NCBI GenBank assembly: GCA_964016985.1
Contig: OZ024828.1
Location: forward strand, 81,328,033-81,392,032
DNA length: 64,000 bases
Direction of reading: 5' to 3'
DNA from: Anodontia alba
Lineage: Eukaryota; Mollusca; Bivalvia; Lucinida; Lucinidae
The position numbers and the translations under genes are program-made. Every line of letters starts with the position of its first letter. Within the stretch, counting starts at the first letter, position 1. The notes below the pieces were generated by a model that was given only the letters and a program-made list of their open reading frames with translations, did not search any database and had not been told where the DNA came from. Shown here in pieces: positions 1-10,900 of this stretch.

Positions 1-247
1 TTGTAATCTTCTTAATGCCTTCATGGTGAGGAGATTAAGTATTGGGAAAACAACCAACTGACTTGCTACAGTCTTGCCATTGACCCTCGATTTGTAGTGC
101 CTCATCTATGCAATAAACAAGTACCCACAACAAATATTTTTATGGAGAAATAATGAAAATAATCCTAGAACTATCATCAAATATTCCTCTATAACAAATT
201 TTCTGATATGGTAAGACGTTAGCATAGCTCTAGACACCATATTTGCT

Positions 248-537
248 TTAACCCTTTCAGTAATACAGTAATTCAGCTTATGACATATTGCTGATTTCTC
301 CCCTCCTCCCCCATCCAACACACACCATTGTCCCATCCCCTTCCCCCCTTCTGATGTGGACTCACCCATCCTTGGATTTGGACATGTCCATTGTTACAAA
401 TAGGGATTTCAGTCTAAAATCAGAAACAGAATGGCATTCAGTTTAGATCCAGATGAGACGGGCTCATTACAAGTCGTTTCATCTGGATCTACACTGTTTG
501 CACCGGTATCTGTTCCAATCTGCCAGGCTGAGAGGGT
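248..537 (-). repeat. TTAA-type MITE, family E, degraded
   Basis: It begins TTAACCCTTTCAG and contains the GGACATGTCC tract and the beta core (TAGATCCAGATGAGACG and its inverse). The far TTAA is lost. A C-rich insertion lies at about 298-350. A second beta-core hairpin of unclear family follows at 547-602. Confidence 0.55.
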
Positions 538-854
538 GATGTATTTATGAACAGTGCAGACCCAGAGCTGGTGCCAGCTGATCAGGGTCAACAGTGTTTA
601 CAATCAGCTGTCCTGTAGCAAGATTCACCTTCCTAGTGATATCTAGGGACAAATTCCCATTCATGGGTTTTGGTGAAAGACTGTCGCTTAGAATGAATAC
701 ATTATAACCATCGTTGTATGTTTTCTGGTGGGGTCTCTGAACAAAAGGCAAGCCTCTTAACAGAGGTGGTTTTTAAGCCAGGTTTGACTGTGTGTTCATC
801 GTAGACTTTGAAAGATAAATCATAAGTTATCAAATCCAAGTGCTTCACTAATCC

Positions 855-1003
855 TTAAGTGCCAATCAAAACTGCAGTGGACGACATTCTGAAATACCTT
901 TTTTTAATATTTTCAGAGAAAATAAGGCTTGACATATCATGTGCATTGTCTGCTACAATCCGTATGAAATGTCAAGCCTTATTTTCTTTTTCTATTTTTT
1001 TGT
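855..1003. repeat. Family B palindromic MITE copy
   Basis: AAGTGCCAATCA at the left end and the inverted arms AATAAGGCTTGACAT / ATGTCAAGCCTTATT identify family B, with TTAA at 855. Elsewhere in the window the family is flanked by TTAACCCTT...AAGGGTTAA. Confidence 0.7.
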
Positions 1004-1103
1004 ATCTGACCTCAAGTCAACATTGTTAAGGTCATGTCCCACACATCTAACCTACTCACACTTTTCCTGGACAGTCTTAGTCCTGTAAGCGGATAACCAG
1101 TAC

Positions 1104-1321
1104 ACTACAACATCTTTATAACACGGTTCATTATAACACTGTTTTGGATATAACATGGTTCAAAGATAGATCCCAAAAATGTATAGATTATATTGAAAAA
1201 TGACCATAAATGGTCATTTTTCAATATAATCTATACATTTTTGTTTGGATATAACACGGTTGTTTAACTAACACGGTTTATGCTATGGACCCCAACAATA
1301 TTGTTATAAAGAGGCTGTGGT
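1104..1321. repeat. Hairpin MITE, TA-flanked (family Q)
   Basis: The terminal repeats ACTACAACATCTTTATAAC and its inverse end in GTGGTG. The interior is an almost perfect hairpin (ATTATATTGAAAAATGACC, short loop, inverse). TA flanks both sides, as expected for a Tc1/mariner-pogo type non-autonomous element. Confidence 0.75.
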
Positions 1322-1337
1322 GTACTAATGCATACAC

Positions 1338-1502
1338 TTTGGTCAGTATCTGACAAATAACCTTCTTGAATCATTGGAAGAGGGAGAATGACCACAAAAA
1401 AAGAACCTATAATCAATCTCCCCAAAAGTTATGTGGCTGAGCTGGGATTCAAACTTGTGACCCCTGGATCTGCAGACAGATATGCAACTGACTGGGCTAT
1501 GG
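1338..1502 (-). mobile_element. tRNA-derived SINE (type 4)
   Basis: On the minus strand a tRNA-like head carries an A-box-like CATAGCCCAGTCAG and a B-box-like GTTTGAATCCC. The body GGTCATTCTCCCTCTTCC and tail TCAAGAAGGTTA are shared with the copy at 5067-5222. Confidence 0.7.
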
Positions 1503-1514
1503 AGCCTGGCACCT

Positions 1515-1734
1515 TTAACCCTTGTCCTGCTGAATAAATTAAGATGGCACGCCCACTTCTATCTGACAGCCAATCAGATTGCTTAATCCAGATTGTTACT
1601 TAAGTTCACATACTTAATGGCAAACAGTGCAGATCCAGATCAGAAAACTGTTGGCTTCTTCAGAAGCCAACTGATCTGGATCTACACTGTTTGCAAAGGC
1701 AGGGAATATCCAGGTTCAGCAGGACAAGGGTTAA
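1515..1734 (+). repeat. piggyBac-like MITE, family D
   Basis: TTAA duplications flank CCCTTGTCCTGCTGAA... and ...CAGCAGGACAAGGG. The centre is the beta-core stem (GCAGATCCAGATCAG, arms meeting at CTTCTTCAGAAG). It lies 90 bp beyond RMI1 exon 5. Confidence 0.82.
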
Positions 1735-1825
1735 TTCTCTGAAAAATAACAAAAATATTTCAGAATGCCTTCAGTAATTTTGCATGTTGCTTTAATGGTT
1801 AACAATCTCCCTTCTGAAAACTCAC

Positions 1826-1959
1826 ATAGCTGATTCTAGCACGTTAAGAGGTGTATTGGCCTCTACGAGTGTGTCCACCTCTCCTCCAAGAAACTGGATG
1901 TTGTTTTCACAGAGCATCAGAACACCGTGGCGGCACAATAAACTACCATGGACCAGGAT
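1826..1959 (-). CDS. RMI1: RMI1 exon 5 (last exon in window)
   Basis: This exon encodes 44 residues plus two bases, with acceptor CCTTGTAG|ATCCTG. It carries ILVHGSLLCRHGVLML and FLGGEVDTLVE, the end of the RMI1 OB fold. The donor GTGAGT follows GCTAT. If it is not used, translation stops at ATG TGA. No matching downstream exon is seen in positions 1-1825. Confidence 0.88.
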
Positions 1960-4900
1960 CTACAAGGAATAAGAATGCTTGAATTATCCATTGCTGCAGA
2001 TCTGGTGATGAATCCTGTGATAATTTTAGCCAGCGCATGACAAAACCTACAAAATAGCATGTGTGTCAAGCAAAGACTCAGATGAGCCTGGGCATCCACC
2101 CAGTCTGATCAGTCTTTGCTAGCCGCAGGAAAAAGCTTGGATCCTTAGCTACCTACAGAGCGCACAGGAAAGACTGATCAGACTGGGGAGATGCCCAAGC
2201 TGATCTGAGTCTTTGCTGGGCGCACATGCCATTTTGTAGGTTTTGTCATGCACTGGCTCATTTAGCACAAAGCATGATGGATAAAAATGTCAGTAGTCAA
2301 CATCTGAACTATTCTTATTTTTCCCCAGAAAATACTTTGACATTTCAAGCAAAATGTCTCAAGAGGAGACAGTTTGCATGAAATGTTAAAGGTTATTTTC
2401 CAAAGAAGAATAAGACAAAATATCAGTATAACATCTGTAATCTGCTAAATTTATCCAGAGAGTGGTAAGGGTAAAGATATTTGAGATGGGGATAACAAAA
2501 CCTACAATAAGACTTGTGCAACCAACAAAGACTCAGATCAGCCTATGCATCTGCACAGTCTGATCAAAGATTTCACTCATCTCATGTGCTACCCAAAGAG
2601 GGATAAAGAAGAACCCTTGCCATATTGAGTGGCTATACAGGCTGATCTGAGTCTTTGTTGATTACACAGGTCTTATTGTTGGTTTTGTCATGCTCTGGCT
2701 CATTTTTAGTACATAGGGCCAGACAAATTGCTTTTTTTTCATTAAAAATGTTGATAATATTCTTATTTATCCACAAAAACATATGTTGTTGGTACTTATT
2801 GGAAGTGGTTTGCTGAGGCGCTTCTAATGAGTACCCACAACGCATATTTTTGTCGAGAAATAAGAAAAATATTTATCTGGTACCACCTCTTATAGAGCTA
2901 TGGGATTAGAAACAAGAGGGTCATGATGGCCCTGTAATGCTCACCTGAGTATCATAGCACTTAGAGAACCTGACTTAGAACTGATCAAGGCAAACACATG
3001 ATGATTATATTAACAAATAAGACAATGCAGCATGTCTAATGGATTGTGAAATAAAGGTCAAGGTCAAATATAGATGACTACATTCAAGAGGCTATGCTAA
3101 GATGTATGCATGTACTAAGTATCACTGGCTGTAGGAGTGATAGTTACTGAGAAACTTACCTAAACACAAACACTTCACAAGTGCCAAATACAACTCCGTA
3201 GGATCAATAGTTACTGAGAAACTGACCTAAACGGAAATACTTTTAATCAATGGACCATGAAATATAGGTCATAAGTGACACAGTTCCAAACTTCACCTAG
3301 AAATCATCAAGACAAACATTTTGAGCAAGATTCAAGATGACCGCTTAAAGAGTATTAACAAGGTTTTCTTTTTTGATATGCCCTGGTGACCTATTTTTTT
3401 TACCCCAAGTGACCCAGTTTTGAACTTGACCTTGAAGTCATCAAGACAAATATTTTGAGCAAGATTCATGATGAAAGCTTCAAAAATGTGACCTCTAGAA
3501 TGTTAACAAGGTTTTCCTTTGATTTGGCCCAATGACCTAGTTTTTAACCCCAAAATACCCAGTTTCATACCTGACCTAGAAATCAAAGACAAACATTTTC
3601 AGCATTATTTATTAAAATTGCTTCAAAAATGCGACAGCTAGAGTGTTAACAAGGTTTTCCGTTGATTTGGCCTGGTGACCTAGTTTTTTACCCCAAGTGA
3701 CCCAGTTTTGAACTTGACCTAGAAATTATCAAGACAAACATATTAAGCAAGATTCATGATTATTGCTTCAAAAATGTGACCGCTAGAGTGTTAACAAGGT
3801 TTTCCATTGCTTTGGCCCGGTGACCCAGTTTTTAACCCCAAGCGACCCAATTTTAAACCTGACCTAGAAATCATCAAGACAAATATTTTGAGGAAGATTC
3901 ATGATGATTGCTTCAAAAATGTGACCTCTAGTGCTAGCAAGGTCTTCCTTTGATTTGGCCCAGTGACCTAGTTTTTGACCTCTAGTGACCCAGTTTCAAA
4001 CCTGATCTAGAAATCATCAAGACAAACCATTTGAGAAAGATTCATGATGACTGCTTCAAAAATGTGACTGCTAGAGTGTTAACAAGGTTTTCCTTTGATT
4101 TGGCCCGGTGACCTGGTTCGTGACTGGAAGTGGCCCAGTTTCAAAACTGACCTAGAAATCATCAAGACAAACATTTTACGTAATATTCATAATGATTACT
4201 TCAAAAATGTGACCGAAAGATGGTTAACAAAGTTTTCATTTGATTTGGACTGGTGACCTAGTTTTTTTCCCAAAGTGACCTAGCTTCAAACCTTACCTAG
4301 AAATCATCAAGACAAACATATTAAGCAAGATTCATGATGATTGCTTCAAAAATGTGACTGTTAGGGTGTTAATAAGAATTTCATTTGATTTAATCTGGTG
4401 ACTTAGTTTTTGACCCCAAGTGACCCAGTTTGGAACTTGACCTAGAAATCATCAAGACAAACATATTAAGCAAGATTCATAACGATTGCTTCAAAAATGT
4501 GACTGCTAGAGTGATAACATGTTTTTCCTTTGATATGGTATGGTGACTTCGTTTTTGAAACCAAGTGACCCAGTTTTGAACTTGACCTAGAACTCATTGA
4601 GACAAACCATTTGAGCAATATTCATGATGATTGCTTAAAAAATGTGACCGCTAGCGTGTTAACAAGTTTTTTTCTTTGATTTGACCTGGTGACATAGTTT
4701 TGACCCCAAGTGACCCAGTATCGAACTTGACCTAGATTTCGTAGTCATGGTATTTCTAAGCAAGTTTCATCAAGATTGGGTCAAAGCTGTGACCTCTAGA
4801 GTGTTAACAAACTAATTATTGATGATGGACAACGGACAGAGGGTGATCACAATAGCTCACCCTGAGCTTTTGCTCGTGGCTCAAGGGGTACCTTGTTCCG

Positions 4901-7900
4901 ACATGTGCATCCTTAAAATGTGATCAGAATTATGTGATGAATGACATATACTTTTGACAGTTTGTGTTGAAGTTTATGGCCCAGTCAACCCAATGGAGTC
5001 ATGTCGAGCATGATCAGTTGATTTAACCACACTTTACTGTGCACATTCTTTCACCAGAAACTGAAAACTACCCTTCTTGATTCAGCGGAAGGAAGAGAAT
5101 GACTGTAGAAAATATTTCATGATCAAATCTCCACAGAAAAATGTTGCAGACCTGGCAGGTTGAACCCACAACCTCCGGATCACCAGTTAGATATACATCC
5201 AACTGAGCCACCATGGCCGGAAAACTCTTCACAGTCATAACCTGTGTGGTCAAATGATGATAAGTTGGTGTTATACATCCCTTTCAACATTATTTAAGTC
5301 AAAGCGAGATAATGGAAGTGTGATAATGAAAGGCTCTGTGCAATGAAATATCATACAGTCATAAGCAGACTGCCACCTCCTGCAGGATTCAAATCCAGGA
5401 ACTTGTAATCCAAAGTCAGGTGTGCTAACCAATCAGCCACTGGAACACTCCCCTGTTAACTCTTAAAGCGCCAGTCACAACTATTGTCGTCTGCTTTGTC
5501 ATCTGCTTGTGATTTTAAGTCATTTTTGCAAACAGTGTGGACCCAGATCAGACTGCTCCTTTAGGAGCAGTCTGATCAGGGTCCACACTGTTTGACTGTA
5601 TGCAAGAATAGGCTTGAAAAGTCTGCAAGAATATTCAGCAGACGACATAAACAGACGACATTTTCAGATGCAGTTTTTCTTGGCACTTTAAGGGTTAATC
5701 AAATCCTCAAAGCGCTCAAATTACTGCAAATGGTAAAAACTGAACAGAATGTAAAGATACGGATATTATGTGTACATAAGTGTGTGTAGCCCACCATCTA
5801 ATTTGTTTATATTCTATCCCTTGTACTGTTTGCTAACCCATAGCTTAAGGTAGGAAGCTTTTTGTCAACAGAAAATTGTTGAAGTTTTTATTTCTCAGCA
5901 AAACATTACATTGTGGGTACTCATTAGCTGCATCTTGCCAGCCCAAGGCACTTCTAATGAGTACCCTCAATATATGTTTTTCTGGAGAAATAAGAAAAAT
6001 ATCAGTACTTTATGGATGAAAAGATTGCTTTATCATTAGCTATGAAGTAATCCATTTTTACAAATAGCAATGGTTCCCAGTTCACATTACCTTTGACCCT
6101 GGTTGAGTATGGGGATTCAAGCAGCTAATTGGCTTGTATTCCATCCCTTGAACAGTTTGTGAGCCATCTGTGAGTTTGAACATCAACATTCTGGTTGGCT
6201 TCTGTTCCCACTGTAAAACAATTGATACAATCTTCTCAGTAAGTTTAATTTTTAGTGCTCATCACTCAGGGTAAAATTTTCAACAGACAACATACTTATT
6301 TTTTTTTTTCCAGAAAACGTGGTTTTGATATTTCATGCAAAGTGTCTCCAATGGCACAAGATTATGTACTTTTTTTTTTTCAGTCAAATGGATTTGTATT
6401 GACATTTTTTCTTAAAATACATGTATGTCGTGGATACTGATAAGAAGTGCCATGGTGATATTTTTTCTTTCTTTTTTTTTTTTTGTGGAGAAATAAGAAA
6501 AAAATATCTGGATACTCTTCTCATCTGGATTTGTGGGTGCCTAAAGATTATGTGTGTATTTGTACAGTGACACAATTCTAGGTGAAATAGATACACCTGA
6601 AAATCTGCCACCATTTTGCAAAAGGCAACAAACTTTGTTTAGGAATAAAATTCCCTGTTATAGGGATCCTATCAAAATGGGAAGCTACTCTTTAAGGGAA
6701 AAATCTGCTCCCAAAAAGAGCAAATTAATTCCTTTAACAGAGGCCCTAGTGAGAATGGAGGTAATATTTTCATGTCAAAGTTATTTTCTTTGAAGGTATG
6801 TGTATTTCCATTCACATTTAAGTGGTTATTGTAATGAATACTCACAGGTTTTTATGGAGATAATCTGGGCCCAGTTGTTCAAAGCTAACGATGTCGTTAG
6901 TTAACGATTTGTTAAAATTTACATCGAGTGATACGCAAATATGCTGAAATTTTTTTGCTGAAAAAATGTGAGTAGCTTTTGCAGAGCAAAAGCTACTCAC
7001 ATTTTTTCAGCAAAAAATATCAGCATGTTGTATATTGAATCTGCTAAAACAGTTAACGAAATGACCCTTAACAAGCTCTTTAAGCTAACGATGCTTTGAA
7101 CAACTGGGCCCTGGTGTTTAAGGTCTTTCGACACTATTTAATTCATACTACTGACAGTGTAGAAATTATACTGAAAGGCTCTGTGCTAGAAATGCCATAC
7201 AGTCATGAGCTGTATTCCACCTCAAACAGGATTCAAACCTGGGACCTTGTTATCCAAAGTCATGAATGCTAACTGCTTGACCAAGCAGATGTTTCATGCT
7301 TTTGCTAAATAAAAAAATAATTTTTGGTCAAAGTCTCTTATCCAGAGTCCTTGCTTTTGACAACATTTACAGGTTTGACATCAATTACAGGAGAAATAAG
7401 AAAAGCAACACTTTCTGTCAAAATAAGAGTGCTTCCTTTTGACAACACTTACAGGCTTCAATGTCTGCTCCTCTGCTGACACTCCCACATTAGCATTTTC
7501 TGTTCCTCGAACTTTCTGCTGTTGAGAATAAAAGGACTGGCCCACATCCAGAATACTGTCGATCTAATATGAAGAAAAATTTATATAAACTCATAGCTCT
7601 CAATAAGATGCTTTTTTCAATCCAAAAGTATTGATATTTGTCTGATTTTTCCATGAAAACATGTTGTAGGTACTCATTAGAAGCACCTCACTGAGGTGCT
7701 TCTAATGAGTACCCACAATATATGTTTTCAGAAAGAAATAAGGAAAATATTTACCTGATACTCAGGCTGGCACAGTTACATGTAATTGGATAATCAATTA
7801 ATTGATTGATAAATTCCACAGAAATGATCATCGTTAAAGATTTGCTAATAATCGCTCATTTGATTTTTGTGTCTGTTACTTTATCAAATTTACCCTTAGT

Positions 7901-10900
7901 ATTCATCTACCTCATCTACTTGCAATACTTTATCTAAAATTTGAACAAGTAGAATTTACTACCCAATGTTGTGTCTAAAATAGCTGAATGAGTTACAAAC
8001 AGTGAAGCCCTGATGAGATGCTGCAATGCAGTGTCTCTCTTCTGGGTCTACAATACCAAATACAGTAAAGTATAACATATGGTAAGACTCATGCTCAGAG
8101 ACAGGTAAAGTTACGACCAAATCTTATGGCCATAATCGATTATCAATCACAATGATGGGACTGATAATCGATTATTTTTTCAGCTCTGATTAGCCAGCTC
8201 TACCTCATACCAACTCTTATCTAGACCTATGAAAATACAGTCAAACTTAAATGGCTTGAACATCTTTGGGACCATGGAAATTTGTGTAGACATGAGCGGT
8301 ACGGGCTACTTAATCATAGCATCAGGTCAGGAGACAAATGCATATACCATAGGTCTAGATGAATGGGTATCAGGTAAATATTTTTCTTGAAAATGTTTAG
8401 AGGCCGCATTCTAGGGAGTCCCTTTTGGGTGTTCCAGACTAAAATGGGTTAAAGCAGAAGCTGTACTCCTCTATAGCAGAGCAAGCATAAACAGTAAAAG
8501 GGTCAGCTCTTAAAAACCATAGCTACCACCCCTCCCCATTCCCCCATAAGACACAGTAAAAATAGGGTATGCTTTCCCTTGTAGAAATGGCAAATATTCA
8601 CCAGGTCTATCCAGTTGTTTTAAGCTTATTGCTACATACAGACTTCAAATTATCTATGAAAGTTGTGCCAAACTTTTTGCACAGGAGCAAAGTAAAAATT
8701 ATAAATAAATTATGCACATTTTAATGTTTCCCTCTAGAGAGAGTTTTTAAGGGTGGCAGGATTACCCCTAGAATTAGATAATATTAAATCTTTTATGTCT
8801 AATTCCTTAATCCTGTTCTAATTTTATATCAAAAATCCCGAGGTGGGTTTCAGATTTTTTACTTATTTTCCAGAAGAATTTTCAGCCCAGGTATAAAAAA
8901 GCTCACCCCTTTTTCCAGTGGTCATCAAATTCCTGATGACAGGGAAGTTTTCTTGTCTATTCCCCAGTGTATTCCTGCCACCCTTTCTCCCTGTTCTGGG
9001 GGAAAACACTGATAGGTGCATTATCATCACAATTTTCAGCTTCCTGTTATGTCACCACAGCAGAGCTCGAGATAAAAGGGGACATCTATATAATATTTTT
9101 TTTCTTATTTCTCCATAAAAACATATGTTATTGGTACTCATAAAAAGTACATGGTGTACTTCACTGAGGTGCTTCTAAGGAGTAGTGACAAAATATGATT
9201 TAATAAAGAAATAAGAAAATTATCAAGGCCTAGTTGTTCAAAGCATTGTTAGCTTAACAAGCTCATTAGTGCTGAAAATGTTAACTATTCTAGTAAGTAA
9301 AATATCTTATTCACAGGTATTTTTGCTGCAAATGCAAAAGCTACTCACATTTTTTCAGCAAAAATATTAGCGTATATGCCATATTTAATGATCAAAGTTT
9401 TAACGATACACTAACTAACTACATCATTAGTTTTGAACAACTGGGCCCAGTATTTTTTGTTAAAAAAAATCACCTTATCTGGAGCTATGACCATAGTATA
9501 CCTGAAGTGCATAATTTCCTGAAAGCTGGAACTTGTCTGCAGTAAGGATACTAGCAGGCAAACATCTCGTCTCTAAATCATGGAGATCTGCTAACAACCA
9601 CTGCTCATAAACCAAAGAGTTAATCTGCTCCTGGGTCTGTGGAACTCCCTGTCAAAATTTAAAAAATGACCAATATTTTTTTCCGTATCTATCACAACTC
9701 CAGAGATGCTAAGCAGATAATTCATATAATTGTCAAGTCTTATTTTCGCAGAAAAAAAAAAATGCAAGAGTGTCAGTGACAAAGCAAAATTGTATTTTTT
9801 ACAATGATGCATGTGCCAAAAGTAGAATATCAACAGGTAGTCAAGTGTAGTCTTCTACCACAACTCTTTAAACCTTTCTATTTCCAATAGCAGGGTGTTT
9901 GGTTAGTTTTTATTATTATTATGCTTTATATTTCATGCAAATAGTGTAGACTCTGATCAGACGTTGTGTTCTGCAACCTGTTACCTGGATTTGTACTGTT
10001 TACCATTTACCCTTTTGGGGTCTCCAGACTAAAATAGGTTTAGTACTATGGTACCTAAAAAAAAAAAAAAAAAAAAAAAAAACATTGTGCAAGTTTTGGG
10101 GCTTGATTAGCAGGATTTATGTAGGGGGGCACTAAACATTGCTACATACTAAATATATAAGCTCAGGGCCTCATGGTTTCAGAGAAGAAGATTTTTAAAG
10201 TTTTTCCCATTATAAGTCTCCCTTGGGGTGTGGCCAATTTAGACCCATGGGTTTGATTGGCAGGATTTATGTTGGGGACCACTAAACATTGCTGCAAACT
10301 AAATATATAAGCTGTGGACCTCATGGTTTCAGTGAAGATTTTTTTTAAGTTTTTCCCATTATAAGTCCATGGGAGCTAATGACCCCTGGGGTGTGGCTGG
10401 TTTGGACCCAGGGGGCTTACGTAGGAGACCAGTAAACACTGCTGCATACTTAATCTGTTAGCTCTCTGTCTCATGGTTTCAGAGAAGAAGATTTTTGAAG
10501 GTTCTTTAGCTATATAGCTCTATATATACATATGAACCCCTGGGGTGTGGCCAGTTTGGACCCCAGGGGCTTGATTGGCAGGATTTATGTAGTGGACCAC
10601 TACACATTGCTACATACTAAATATATAAGCTATGGGCCTCATGGTTTCAGAGAAGATTTTTTTAAATTTTTACCATTAAAAGTCTATGGGAGCTAATGAC
10701 CCCCAGGGTGTGGCCAATTTGGACCCCAGGTGCATGGTTGGCAGGATTTATGTAGGAGACCACTTAACATTACTTCATACTTAATCTATTAGCTCTTGGC
10801 CTCATGGTTTCAGAGAAGAAGAGTTTTGAAGGTTCTTTAGCTATATATAAACATATGACCCCGGGGGCATGGCCAATTTATACCCAAGGGGCTTGATTGG

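Noticed and set aside
1..110. Possible sixth RMI1 exon
   Set aside because: A frame is open after a GCATAG site, but joining it to the phase-2 end of exon 5 gives an immediate stop and the peptide does not resemble RMI1.
3290..4820. CRISPR-like regular spacing of repeats
   Set aside because: These are diverged tandem units without unique spacers in a eukaryotic genome.
5095..5222. Functional tRNA gene on the minus strand
   Set aside because: It is a SINE head; the same body occurs at 1338-1502.
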